A stretch of DNA of 39,472 nt. Source: Candidatus Thermochlorobacter aerophilus. GTDB taxonomy: Bacteria > Bacteroidota > Chlorobiia > Chlorobiales > Thermochlorobacteraceae. Shown here piece after piece: positions 18,380 to 26,299 of the stretch (position 1 is the first letter of the stretch; each line of letters starts with the position of its first letter). Made by a program: the position numbers and the translations under genes. The notes under the pieces are model-generated. The model made no database searches, was not told the origin of the DNA, and was given only the letters and a program-made list of their open reading frames with translations. The DNA lies in assembly GCA_002794105.1 (NCBI GenBank), contig PHFL01000059.1, positions 1-39,472 on the forward strand. Direction: 5' to 3'.

Positions 18380-18418
18380 AAGCGTTATGGTTTAAGTGCG
18401 AAATTTCACAAGACTACG

Positions 18419-18994
18419 CTAAAATTCTACTTGTACAACCGCTTCTTTGATGCAGTGAAGCGGTAGGACCAAAGTTGTCTGCGCTGAATCTTGCGCAGTA
18501 GCCTGCATGTCTGTATAACGCTTTTTCGATGTAGCTGACTTCTTCGGTGAAGTATCAAGCTCGATGGTCGCATCAGGACTATCCAGATTTTTCACTGCAA
18601 GAAGTCGCCCTTCGATGACCTGCACAGCTGAATTGGCATCTATGTAACGAATGCGCAGAAGTCGACCGACGTTTTTCTTATACTGACGTGGCAAAAGCAA
18701 CGGTCGCGAAAGACCAGGCGATGAGATTTCTAGGCGAAAGTTGTCACCAAAAATCTCTTGCGCCTCCGAGTCATGTTCTAAAGCATCCAACATCTGTCGC
18801 GTCAGCCAAGCACATTCATCAATCGTGATACCATTGTCTGTATCAACATACAGCTCAACAATATCACGCCCATTGACATTGCGCATCACAAAATCAACCA
18901 AATACACCTCGGCAGAAACCCTGCCATGACGATGGCGCTGTAAGAACGCTTCAACCCATGCCCTTGCACGCAGTAGTCGCTGTTGCGCTATCAC
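18419..18994 (-). CDS. rimP: Ribosome maturation factor RimP
   Basis: 191 residues from a GTG at 18994 with an AAAGAA-like site upstream. RimP helps assemble the 30S subunit. The diagnostic RLEISSPGLSRPLLLPRQYKK-type segment (SPGLSRPL at about 112-119) and the ITIDECAWLTRQMLD helix are present. A Ser/Lys-rich insert (about 155-170) lengthens the C-terminal SH3-like domain. It is the first gene of the nusA-infB operon, and its leader carries a terminator-like hairpin. Confidence 0.9.
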   Translation of the reverse strand: MIAQQRLLRARAWVEAFLQRHRHGRVSAEVYLVDFVMRNVNGRDIVELYVDTDNGITIDECAWLTRQMLDALEHDSEAQEIFGDNFRLEISSPGLSRPLLLPRQYKKNVGRLLRIRYIDANSAVQVIEGRLLAVKNLDSPDATIELDTSPKKSATSKKRYTDMQATAQDSAQTTLVLPLHCIKEAVVQVEF

Positions 18995-19021
18995 TTCTTT
19001 GCAGTCTGACTTTAGCAGAAC

Positions 19022-19048
19022 AAAAAAAGTGGGGAAATGCCCACTTTT
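19022..19048 (-). terminator. Terminator-like hairpin in the rimP leader (possible attenuator)
   Basis: On the minus strand a perfect 9-bp stem (AAAAGTGGG with CCCACTTTT, loop of six) is followed at once by a run of seven T residues. It ends 28 bases before the rimP start codon. No minus-strand gene lies upstream, so the hairpin would sit in the leader of the rimP-nusA-infB operon. Such a site could end some transcripts early and give attenuation, or could stop antisense transcripts from the divergent side. A further small hairpin (AGCATT/AATGCT) lies at about 19052-19067. Confidence 0.5.
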
Positions 19049-19240
19049 CTAAGCATTAAAGAATGCTAAATATAGCACTTTGCACAGCTTTTTCAAACCC
19101 GCTCTGGCAGCAAAAGCGATACCTGTAGGAGCAGTATGCTGTTAGGCAAGCACAAGTGTCGGTAGAAAAAAGAGTTATGGATTTGAAATCTCTCAGTCGT
19201 ATTTTAGACCTAAAGCCCAAGGAACATTAGGAGAATAATT

Positions 19241-20800
19241 ATGAACGCCAAGTCATCTTACCGCAATAATGCCTACGCTGTTGCACACAAGAGTGCGGCA
19301 CACACCAACGATAGCAATGTATTGCCAGTGCTGCAAAGCGCAGGGATGCGAAACGACCTTCTGCCGCCTGAAAGTATCCGCCCACTGAAGATTCTCTTTG
19401 TAACGCCAAAGGGTAAGAAAGAGGAGGATACAAGCCAGAAAGCCCTGTTCTCGATGGCAATTGGGGTGCTGGTCAGCATCACACCGAAGCAGCACGAAAT
19501 TGAACTCGTCGATGAGCTCTTCGGCGACAAAATTAATTTCGATGGCGACTATGACCTAGTTGGTATCACAGCACGCACGATGAATGTAACGCGTGCCTAC
19601 GAAATTGCCGACGAATTTCGCCGGCGTGGTAAGACGGTCATCATGGGCGGTGTACATGTCTCGTTCAACTATGACGAAGCCATTCAGCACTGTGATTCTG
19701 TGATATGCGGCGAGGCAGAGAATCTATGGGCATATGTCTTGCAAGATGTTGCCTTAGGAAACTTACAGCCGCGCTATAATGCCACCGACTTCCCACCTGT
19801 CAAAGAAGTTCCAGCCATTGATTATGAGCGTATCTTCAAGGCAAGCAAACGCGATAAGGTCGACGCACGCAAATCTATTCCAATCTACATGACTCGTGGT
19901 TGCCCCTACACATGCACATTTTGTGTAACGCCAAATTTTACAGGACGACTGTATCGCGTGCAATCTATTGATACTATCAAAGAGCAAATTGAGACAGCAA
20001 AGCGTGTCTGGTTTAAGCCATCGCGCTATGGAAAAAAGCCCTGGTTCATGTTTACAGACGAAAATCTGGGGGTCAATAAGGCACGCATGTATGAAATTTT
20101 GGACGTGCTCAAAGAGTGCGACATCAAATTCAGCTCTTTTATCAGCATCAACTTTTTGGAAGACAAAGAATCGGTGCGGCGCTTAGTTGAAGCAGGCTGT
20201 GTGATGGCATTAGTAGGCTTTGAGTCTGTCAATCAAGAAACGGTCAATCGTTATGATAAGTGGAGAATGAATAATGTGGCAAAATATGTCGAAATCATCA
20301 GGCAGTGCCGCAAAATGGGCTTAAACATTCAAGGTAATTTCTTGGTCAATCCTGCCATAGATAGCTACGAAGATATGGCAGCAGTCGAAAAATTCGTCGA
20401 TGAAAACCTCTTGATGATGCCCATATACTCCATCCTTACACCGTATCCGGGCACAACCATGTACAAAGAATACAAAGCTAAAGGTCTGATTGTCGATGAG
20501 GATTGGGACAAGTACACTGCGCATAACTTGGTAATTCGCTGCGACAAGTATGACCCAATGGAATACCAAGTACGGTACCTGCGCCACTTCTTGGGCTTCT
20601 ACAAGTGGTCGACAATCATCAAGCGGGTACTGTTCAACCCAAACAAGTTGATTAACTTGGTAACCAGCCTAATCTTCAAGCGCAACCTCAAAGACCAGCT
20701 GAAGAGCGTGCTTAGCGGTAAAAAAGCTCCTCTGCAGTATTTGATGCAAAAAGCCGCTAAAGAGAAAGCGAAAACACAAACTGAGCTAACGACAGTGTAA
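19241..20800 (+). CDS. B12-binding radical SAM enzyme (BchE/BchQ/BchR-like)
   Basis: 519 residues with a strong AGGAG ribosome site. A polar N-terminal extension (1-47) precedes a cobalamin-binding Rossmann-like domain (about 48-175; LKILFVTPKGKK at the start, IMGGVHVSFNYDEA in the middle). The radical SAM motif CPYTCTFC at 221-228 (C221, C225, C228) binds the 4Fe-4S cluster. A C-terminal domain follows with Lys-rich ends. The layout fits BchE-type Mg-protoporphyrin cyclases and the BchQ/BchR methyltransferases that act on C-8 and C-12 of bacteriochlorophyll c/d/e, and also many uncharacterised lipid-modifying enzymes. The nearby BCD-family transporter makes a pigment role plausible. The exact substrate cannot be read from the sequence. 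Confidence 0.8.
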   Translation: MNAKSSYRNNAYAVAHKSAAHTNDSNVLPVLQSAGMRNDLLPPESIRPLKILFVTPKGKKEEDTSQKALFSMAIGVLVSITPKQHEIELVDELFGDKINFDGDYDLVGITARTMNVTRAYEIADEFRRRGKTVIMGGVHVSFNYDEAIQHCDSVICGEAENLWAYVLQDVALGNLQPRYNATDFPPVKEVPAIDYERIFKASKRDKVDARKSIPIYMTRGCPYTCTFCVTPNFTGRLYRVQSIDTIKEQIETAKRVWFKPSRYGKKPWFMFTDENLGVNKARMYEILDVLKECDIKFSSFISINFLEDKESVRRLVEAGCVMALVGFESVNQETVNRYDKWRMNNVAKYVEIIRQCRKMGLNIQGNFLVNPAIDSYEDMAAVEKFVDENLLMMPIYSILTPYPGTTMYKEYKAKGLIVDEDWDKYTAHNLVIRCDKYDPMEYQVRYLRHFLGFYKWSTIIKRVLFNPNKLINLVTSLIFKRNLKDQLKSVLSGKKAPLQYLMQKAAKEKAKTQTELTTV

Positions 20801-20834
20801 CGAACATCCTGCTGAAACTTACAGAGCAAATGCG

Positions 20835-20860
20835 GGCGCACTTCTGCGCCTTTTTCTTTT
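20835..20860 (+). terminator. Rho-independent terminator after the radical SAM gene
   Basis: A perfect 6-bp G/C-rich stem (GGCGCA, loop CTTC, TGCGCC) is followed directly by TTTTTCTTTT. It lies 35 bases past the stop codon of the radical SAM gene and so isolates that gene from the carbonic anhydrase cluster. Confidence 0.85.
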
Positions 20861-20925
20861 CCTCCGAGCGCCTGACACAAGGAAAGCCTGACCAGACCCA
20901 CTCACCAGTGCTTAGAGAGTAGATT

Positions 20926-20940
20926 TTTTGTTAAACAAAA
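20926..20940. promoter_or_regulatory. Inverted repeat upstream of the bicarbonate cluster
   Basis: TTTTGTT and AACAAAA form perfect 7-base arms about a single central A, about 75 bases before the carbonic anhydrase start and just upstream of a promoter-like stretch. It has the look of an operator for a dimeric regulator. The surroundings are very AT-rich, so chance is possible. Confidence 0.3.
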
Positions 20941-20942
20941 TT

Positions 20943-20970
20943 TTGATTTTAAAAAGAAGTTTTATATCAT
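20943..20970 (+). promoter_or_regulatory. Possible promoter of the carbonic anhydrase/sbtA/sbtB genes
   Basis: TTGATT and TATCAT are spaced by 16 bases in a strongly AT-rich region (20920-21015) that follows the terminator at 20860. It is the natural place for the promoter. The match is to a generic sigma-70 pattern and was made by eye. Confidence 0.3.
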
Positions 20971-21015
20971 TGCGATAGTGTTAAATTTTATTTTAATAAT
21001 AAAACTAAAACGAAT

Positions 21016-21708
21016 ATGAAAAACTTATCTGCTATTATCGCATCCCTGCTGTTTTGCCACGTGCTCTTTGCTCAAGAGCGCAATCCGATTACAGCCGACC
21101 AAGCGCTGGAACTCCTCAAAGCAGGCAATAGGCGATTTGTAGAGGGAAGAACCATTCATCCACGCCAAGACCCTGCACGCATACGCGAGGTGGCAAAAGG
21201 GCAAAAGCCATTTGCGATTATTGTTGGCTGCTCTGACAGTCGTGTTCCCAATGAAATCATCTTTGATGAAGGGTTAGGCGATTTGTTCATTGTCCGGACA
21301 GCTGGACAAGTATCGGCGGCGGCATCGTTTGGCAGCATAGAGTTTGCCGAAGCCGTGTTAGGTGCAAACTTGATTGTGGTGTTAGGACATACAGAGTGCG
21401 GTGCTGTGGCGGCAGCATGCAATTATCAGAAGCCTGTGCCCGGACACATGATCACGCTGGTCAATAGCATCAAGCCAGCAGCCATGACAGTGGAAAGGCT
21501 GGTCAGGCAAGGAAAAGTGGCGCAGAAAGATTTTGTCAATGAAACGGTAAAGCAAAACGTGCGCATGCAGGTCGAGCAGCTAAGAAACTTGGAGCCAATT
21601 TTAAGTGAAGCGGTGCGCTCTGGACGCACAAAAATTGTTGGTGCCGTCTATGACCTTGCAACTGGCAAAGTAGAATTTTTACCCGAGACGGAAACAGTCC
21701 AGAAGTAA
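21016..21708 (+). CDS. Beta-carbonic anhydrase with signal peptide
   Basis: 230 residues. It interconverts CO2 and bicarbonate using zinc. The zinc and active-site residues are all present: C72, D74 and R76 in GCSDSRVPNE, and H125 and C128 in GHTECGAVAA. The N-terminus MKNLSAIIASLLFCHVLFAQ is a signal peptide, cleavage likely after about residue 19, so the enzyme should work in the periplasm. That is less common for the beta class, which is mostly cytoplasmic. The gene is followed 88 bases later by an SbtA-type bicarbonate transporter and an SbtB-like PII protein, so the enzyme probably helps supply or retain bicarbonate at the outer face of the transporter. Confidence 0.93.
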   Translation: MKNLSAIIASLLFCHVLFAQERNPITADQALELLKAGNRRFVEGRTIHPRQDPARIREVAKGQKPFAIIVGCSDSRVPNEIIFDEGLGDLFIVRTAGQVSAAASFGSIEFAEAVLGANLIVVLGHTECGAVAAACNYQKPVPGHMITLVNSIKPAAMTVERLVRQGKVAQKDFVNETVKQNVRMQVEQLRNLEPILSEAVRSGRTKIVGAVYDLATGKVEFLPETETVQK

Positions 21709-21719
21709 ATCGCCGCATT

Positions 21720-21761
21720 GGCAGAGTAAGAGCGACAATTCTTGCTCTGCCGCACATTTTT
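21720..21761 (+). terminator. Strong hairpin between carbonic anhydrase and sbtA
   Basis: An 11-bp stem (GGCAGAGTAAG with CTTGCTCTGCC, one G-T pair, loop of ten) starts 12 bases after the carbonic anhydrase stop. A run of five T residues follows after a 5-base gap. It may be a partial terminator that lowers sbtA relative to the enzyme, or an RNA-stabilising hairpin. Confidence 0.5.
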
Positions 21762-21796
21762 GCACATCATATAACAATTAAACCAAACGCTCAAAA

Positions 21797-22855
21797 ATGG
21801 GACTACAAGACTTCACCGTTAGCTTGCTTTCGCCGATGGTGCTGGCTTTTATACTGGGCATCATTGCGACACTTATCAAAAGCGACCTGAAATTTCCCGA
21901 AGAGCTTTACACGGCACTGACGATTTATTTGCTCGTCGCCATCGGCTTGAAAGGCGGATATAAACTCTCGATTACGCCGTTTTCACAGTTTGTTTATCCA
22001 GCACTTGCCGCACTGGTGTTGGGCTTGGTGATTCCGATTTGGTCATATCAAATTCTCTTGCGAATGGGGAAGTTTGATATTGCCAACTCGGCGGCGATTG
22101 CGGCGCACTACGGCTCGGTCTCGGCAGTGACCTTCGGCGAAGCACTTGCCTTTCATGACAATCTCAAAGCCGCCTTGCTCGAGCAAAATCCTCAAATGAC
22201 CGAAGAGGCATTGAAACTTGCAGGCGGCATCTATGAAGGCTTTATGCCCGGCTTGCTGACTATTATGGAGTTTCCCGCCATCATTGTCGCGATTCTCACG
22301 GCGCGTATTGCGTCAGCGCGATTAGCGACCGCAGGCGATGTGGCTGAAGCAAACGGCGATGCCTCACTCGGCAAAGTGATGCAGGAACTCATTGCGAGCA
22401 AAAGCAACTTGCTGATGATTGGCTTTTTAATCGTTGGCATCATTTGCGGCAAACGTGGGTGGGAACAGGTTGCACCGTTTTTTGACGCGCCGTTTCGCGG
22501 CATTCTCGCGCTCTTTTTGCTTGAAGCAGGATTAGTTACGGGCAGGCGATTGGGCGACTTGAAGAAGGTCGGCGGATTTCTCATCGGCTTCGGAATTTTG
22601 ATGCCAGTGTTGCACGCCATATTGGGCATTTATCTCGGAAAACTTGCGGGGCTTTCGCTTGGCGGCGCAACGATTCTCGGCGTGCTGGCGGCAAGTGCTT
22701 CTTACATCGCCGCGCCTGCCGCCTGCCGTGTCGCATTGCCTGAGGCAAGCCCAACCTACTATCTGACCGCCTCACTTGCTGTAACTTTCCCGTTCAACAT
22801 CATCATCGGCTTGCCACTCTACCACTTCATCGCAAAAACAATTTATGGAGCATAG
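21797..22855 (+). CDS. sbtA: SbtA-family sodium-dependent bicarbonate transporter
   Basis: 352 residues, typical length. SbtA is a Na+/HCO3- symporter in the inner membrane. The sequence begins FTVSLLSPMVLAFILGIIATLIKSDL and has about ten hydrophobic helices in two halves. Family segments LVAIGLKGG, IAAHYGSVSAVTFGEAL and the mirrored LAASASYIAAPAACRVALPEASPTYYL are clear. The hydrophilic loop between the halves (about residues 170-200) is the usual regulatory region. It is followed by an SbtB-like PII gene at 22868, and preceded by an exported carbonic anhydrase. The arrangement is that of a bicarbonate uptake operon. Confidence 0.93.
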   Translation: MGLQDFTVSLLSPMVLAFILGIIATLIKSDLKFPEELYTALTIYLLVAIGLKGGYKLSITPFSQFVYPALAALVLGLVIPIWSYQILLRMGKFDIANSAAIAAHYGSVSAVTFGEALAFHDNLKAALLEQNPQMTEEALKLAGGIYEGFMPGLLTIMEFPAIIVAILTARIASARLATAGDVAEANGDASLGKVMQELIASKSNLLMIGFLIVGIICGKRGWEQVAPFFDAPFRGILALFLLEAGLVTGRRLGDLKKVGGFLIGFGILMPVLHAILGIYLGKLAGLSLGGATILGVLAASASYIAAPAACRVALPEASPTYYLTASLAVTFPFNIIIGLPLYHFIAKTIYGA

Positions 22856-22867
22856 GAGTCATGAACT

Positions 22868-23170
22868 ATGAAGACAGCTCAACTCAAACTGGTCACCATC
22901 ATTGCAGAAGACGGGCTTGAAGCGCGCTTGCTACGAGAGCTCAAGGCGCTGGGAGCAAAAGGCTACACAGTTTCAAACGTGCGCGGCGTGGGCTTGCACA
23001 CCGACCGCACCAACGAATTCGAAGGCGAAAATATCCTGATTGAAACGCTCGTCAGCAAGGAAGTTGCAGATAAAATTCTCGAAAAGCTTGCGGCGGATTA
23101 CTTTGACCGCTACAGCATCATTGCATACGTAGAAACGGTGGAAGTGGTGCGTGGCGAGAGATTCGTGTAA
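22868..23170 (+). CDS. sbtB: SbtB-like PII-family regulator of SbtA
   Basis: 100 residues, 12 bases after sbtA. It has a PII-like ferredoxin fold: KLVTIIAEDGLEARLLRELKALGAKGYTVSNVRG (split by two helices), then a T-loop-like region around GLHTDRTNEFEGE and IAYVETVEVVRGERFV at the end. Cyanobacterial SbtB binds AMP, ADP, ATP or cAMP and docks on SbtA to close it in the dark. The same adenyl-nucleotide gating of bicarbonate uptake is likely here. It lacks the CxGxC redox motif seen at the C-terminus of some SbtB proteins. Confidence 0.85.
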   Translation: MKTAQLKLVTIIAEDGLEARLLRELKALGAKGYTVSNVRGVGLHTDRTNEFEGENILIETLVSKEVADKILEKLAADYFDRYSIIAYVETVEVVRGERFV

Positions 23171-23243
23171 GCAGGGTTGATACAAGAGCCTGAAAGATTC
23201 TGCTATATTTGCGGGGCACTGACACAACAAAATCAAAGTATCT

Positions 23244-24554
23244 GTGATACCGCGCTATTCGCCACCAGATATTGCCGCAATTTGGACAGAAGAAGCCAAA
23301 ATGCAGCGCTGGCTCGAGATTGAACTGGCTGCCGTTGAGGCACGCATGAGGCTTGGCGAGGTGCCTGCAGAAGACTATGAGCAAATCAAAAAGCGGGCAA
23401 AGTTCGATGTCGAGCGCATTCTCGAGATTGAAAAAACCACGAAGCATGATGTGATTGCATTTCTGACCAACGTGGCAGAGCATGTCGGTCAAGCCTCACG
23501 CCATATTCATCAGGGCATGACATCGAGCGATGTACTTGATACGGCGCTATCGATGCAATTGCGTGACGCTGGAAAAATCATTGCCACCGATATTGAACGC
23601 TTGCTCAAAGTGCTTGCCAAGCGTGCCAAGGAGTTCAAATACACCTTGCAAATTGGACGCACGCATGGCGTTCATGCCGAGCCCATCACATTTGGTCTGA
23701 AGCTGGCGCTGTGGTATGAAGAAATGAAGCGCAATCGCGAAAGGCTAAAGCGTGCCATTGAAAATGTCAGCGTCGGGAAAATTAGCGGTGCGGTGGGGAC
23801 ATTTGAGCATCTTTCGCCAAAAGTTGAAATCTATGTCTGCAAAAAGTTAGGCTTAAAGCCAGAGCCGATTGCCACACAAGTCATCCAGCGAGATAGGCAT
23901 GCAGAGTATCTCTGCACACTGGCAATTATTGCCGCCTCAATTGAAAAGTTTGCCATTGAGTGCCGACACTTGCAGCGCACGGAAGTCTTGGAAGTAGAAG
24001 AATTTTTTAGCGAAGGGCAGAAAGGAAGTTCGGCTATGCCACACAAGCGCAATCCAATCACCTTTGAGCGCCTAACAGGATTGGCACGCATCATTCGAGC
24101 AAACGCCTTGGCAGCACTGGAGAACATTGCACTTTGGCATGAACGCGATATTTCACACAGTTCCGTCGAGCGCATTATCATGCCCGACTCCACAATTGCG
24201 CTGTGCTACATCTTGCGGCAATTTACCGATGCCATAGAAAAACTGATTGTCTATCCCGAGCGGATGTTAGAAAATTTTGAGCGTTCATATGGACTGATTT
24301 TCTCACAGGCTATACTACTGGCGCTGACTCAGAAGGGCTTGGCGCGCGAGGAAGCCTATCAATTAGTGCAGCGCAATGCCATGCAGAGCTGGAAAGAGCA
24401 TGTGCCACTGAAAACGCTGGTGCAAAACGATAGCCAGATACGAGCATACCTTTCCGAAAAAGAAATTGAGCAGATTTTTTCTTCAGAAGCACTAATGAAG
24501 AAAATGAAGAAAAATGTGGACTACATTTTTCGGCGTGTGGGTCTGACGAAATAG
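23244..24554 (+). CDS. purB: Adenylosuccinate lyase
   Basis: 436 residues from a GTG at 23244 whose product [21 protein letters not shown] matches the usual PurB N-terminus. The enzyme acts twice in purine synthesis, releasing fumarate from SAICAR and from adenylosuccinate. Seen are [16 protein letters not shown] (substrate loop), [14 protein letters not shown] (catalytic His) and the fumarase/aspartase signature [11 protein letters not shown]. It follows sbtB by 73 bases but is probably a separate unit. Confidence 0.96.
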   Translation: MIPRYSPPDIAAIWTEEAKMQRWLEIELAAVEARMRLGEVPAEDYEQIKKRAKFDVERILEIEKTTKHDVIAFLTNVAEHVGQASRHIHQGMTSSDVLDTALSMQLRDAGKIIATDIERLLKVLAKRAKEFKYTLQIGRTHGVHAEPITFGLKLALWYEEMKRNRERLKRAIENVSVGKISGAVGTFEHLSPKVEIYVCKKLGLKPEPIATQVIQRDRHAEYLCTLAIIAASIEKFAIECRHLQRTEVLEVEEFFSEGQKGSSAMPHKRNPITFERLTGLARIIRANALAALENIALWHERDISHSSVERIIMPDSTIALCYILRQFTDAIEKLIVYPERMLENFERSYGLIFSQAILLALTQKGLAREEAYQLVQRNAMQSWKEHVPLKTLVQNDSQIRAYLSEKEIEQIFSSEALMKKMKKNVDYIFRRVGLTK

Positions 24555-24628
24555 CTTGCTACCGAAATTAGCCTACCCTCCTAACATAGTTGCTACATAC
24601 TATACTTGTAACCCAAAACGGCCCTTTC

Positions 24629-24655
24629 GACCATTTTTTTGAGAAAAAAACGGTC
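24629..24655. repeat. AT-rich inverted repeat in the BCD transporter leader
   Basis: GACC-A-TTTTTTT and AAAAAAA-C-GGTC surround a GAG loop, giving an almost perfect 12-base stem with one A/C mismatch. It lies between purB and the MFS gene, about 75 bases after the purB stop, and could be a purB terminator of either strand or a leader structure. Confidence 0.4.
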
Positions 24656-24698
24656 ATATCAACGCTTCGGAAATCGACCAAAAAATAAATTGGCGTGC

Positions 24699-24728
24699 AG
24701 ACCAAGGCTTAGAGAGCTTTGGTCTTTT
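24699..24728 (+). terminator. Terminator-like hairpin just before the BCD-family gene
   Basis: An 11-bp stem (AGACCAAGGCT with AGCTTTGGTCT, one wobble, loop of five) runs into TTTT. It ends 35 bases before the ATG at 24764. That leaves too little room for a normal promoter after it, so it is probably part of the transcript leader of the MFS gene, acting either as an attenuator or as a purB terminator overlapping that leader. Confidence 0.5.
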
Positions 24729-24763
24729 GGGAAGTTTCAATTGAAGAGAAAGGAAGCGAAGTT

Positions 24764-26206
24764 ATGTCACAGTTAGAATCAAGAACATTAGCACCCGAGA
24801 ACCTTACCGCCACTGTGAAAGCATCAGCACACGAATCAAATGCAAAATACGACAAGGCAACAGGGGAATTTGAGATTGCAGAGCTCTCGCGTGTCATTCC
24901 GCTGCCAAGAGTCCTGCAAATTTGCTTGTTGCAATTTTCTACAGCAATTGTGTTTGTGCTCCTCAATAGCACGCTCAACCGTGTCATGATTGTCGAGTAT
25001 CAAATCGATGCGTGGATAGTGGGCGTGCTTATTGGCTTACACAATCTGATGGCAGGGATTCGTCCAGTGATTGGATACTATTCCGACACGCATCTGTTCT
25101 TCGGCTACCGGCGCACGCCGCATATAATTGTAGGCAACCTCATCATGGTGCTGGGCGTGTTGCTCTCTGTCCATGGACTGATGTTAGTCAAGGGCAATTA
25201 TGCAATGGGAATTACGCTAATTGTAATTGCCTTCACGCTCTACGGATTAGGTATCAACATAACGGGAACTATGTTCTATGCGCTACTAGCAGATAGTGCT
25301 GGAGAGAAGCACAAAGCCAAAGCTGTGACCGTTGGCTGGTTTGTGCTCATCTTCGGCGTCATTCTGGTCTCAGGCATGGTAAGCAACTACTTGAAAGATT
25401 TTTCAGATGAGCGGTTGGTATCGCTATTCTGGATAGGCGGCAGTTTTGCGATTCTTTTTACTTGGTTAGCTATGCTGGGCACAGAAAAGCGTTTTGCCAA
25501 AGCGCATGAAATTGTGCTAAGCAAAAAAGATGATGTGAGTTTCAAAGTCGCTATCAAGACGCTACTGGCAAATAAAACGGTCTATGAATTTTTCCTTTTC
25601 ATGTTCATTACGGTGGTTGCTATTCAAGGGCAGGATGTGATTTTGGAGCCGTTTGGTGCAGAGATTTTTGGAATGAGCGTGTCAGAGACAGCAAAACTGA
25701 CACAGCTGTGGGGAATGGGCACGATGCTGGGCATCCTGACACTGGGACTCTTTTTTGTCAATCGCATCGGGAAAAAGCGCACCACGTATTTAGGCTGCGT
25801 GCTATCGGCTATAGGGTTCTTGCTGGTCTGTGTGTCGCCTGCTGTCGATGTTGGGCTTTTCAAGACAGCGGTGGTGCTGTTAGGTCTCGGCAATGGCGCG
25901 CTCACTGTAGGGACACTGACCATCATGATGGATATGACCACGAAAGAAAATGCTGGCGTGTTTATGGGAACATGGGGCGCGGCACAAGCACTGGCAAACT
26001 TTGTAGCAAATACAACAGGCGGCGCAATTCGTGATGTGTCACTGTGGCTGTCGAGTAGCCACTACATAGGCTATGCCACAGCATTCACAATTGAAATGAT
26101 TTTGCTCTTTGTGGCAGTTGCCATTCTGCGTGTGATTGACATCACCGAGTTTCAGAAACGGCGACCTGCAGAAGTGCTAACACAGGTCGTAGGGCGTGAA
26201 GACTAA
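24764..26206 (+). CDS. BCD-family MFS protein (PucC/LhaA-like pigment delivery)
   Basis: 480 residues from the ATG at 24764, which has an AAGGA site nine bases upstream; the frame extends to a TTG at 24719 inside the leader hairpin. A polar N-terminus of about 45 residues is followed by about 12 membrane helices. The sequence fits the PucC/LhaA/BCD branch of the major facilitator superfamily: FSTAIVFVLLNSTLNRVMIV, DAWIVGVLIGLHNLMAGIRP, DTHLFFGYRRTPHIIVGN, then a C-terminal half with LTQLWGMGTMLG. Proteins of this branch help assemble (bacterio)chlorophyll into reaction-centre or antenna proteins. It is therefore evidence of phototrophy. The pigment carried is not known. Confidence 0.85.
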   Translation: MSQLESRTLAPENLTATVKASAHESNAKYDKATGEFEIAELSRVIPLPRVLQICLLQFSTAIVFVLLNSTLNRVMIVEYQIDAWIVGVLIGLHNLMAGIRPVIGYYSDTHLFFGYRRTPHIIVGNLIMVLGVLLSVHGLMLVKGNYAMGITLIVIAFTLYGLGINITGTMFYALLADSAGEKHKAKAVTVGWFVLIFGVILVSGMVSNYLKDFSDERLVSLFWIGGSFAILFTWLAMLGTEKRFAKAHEIVLSKKDDVSFKVAIKTLLANKTVYEFFLFMFITVVAIQGQDVILEPFGAEIFGMSVSETAKLTQLWGMGTMLGILTLGLFFVNRIGKKRTTYLGCVLSAIGFLLVCVSPAVDVGLFKTAVVLLGLGNGALTVGTLTIMMDMTTKENAGVFMGTWGAAQALANFVANTTGGAIRDVSLWLSSSHYIGYATAFTIEMILLFVAVAILRVIDITEFQKRRPAEVLTQVVGRED

Positions 26207-26299
26207 GCTATGCAGTCTTGTTCTTGCACTTGTCTTTTGTCATTATATCTCAGGCACGGACGTTTTCGCACTTTTTCGTCATCTCGAGCTCACTTTTGT

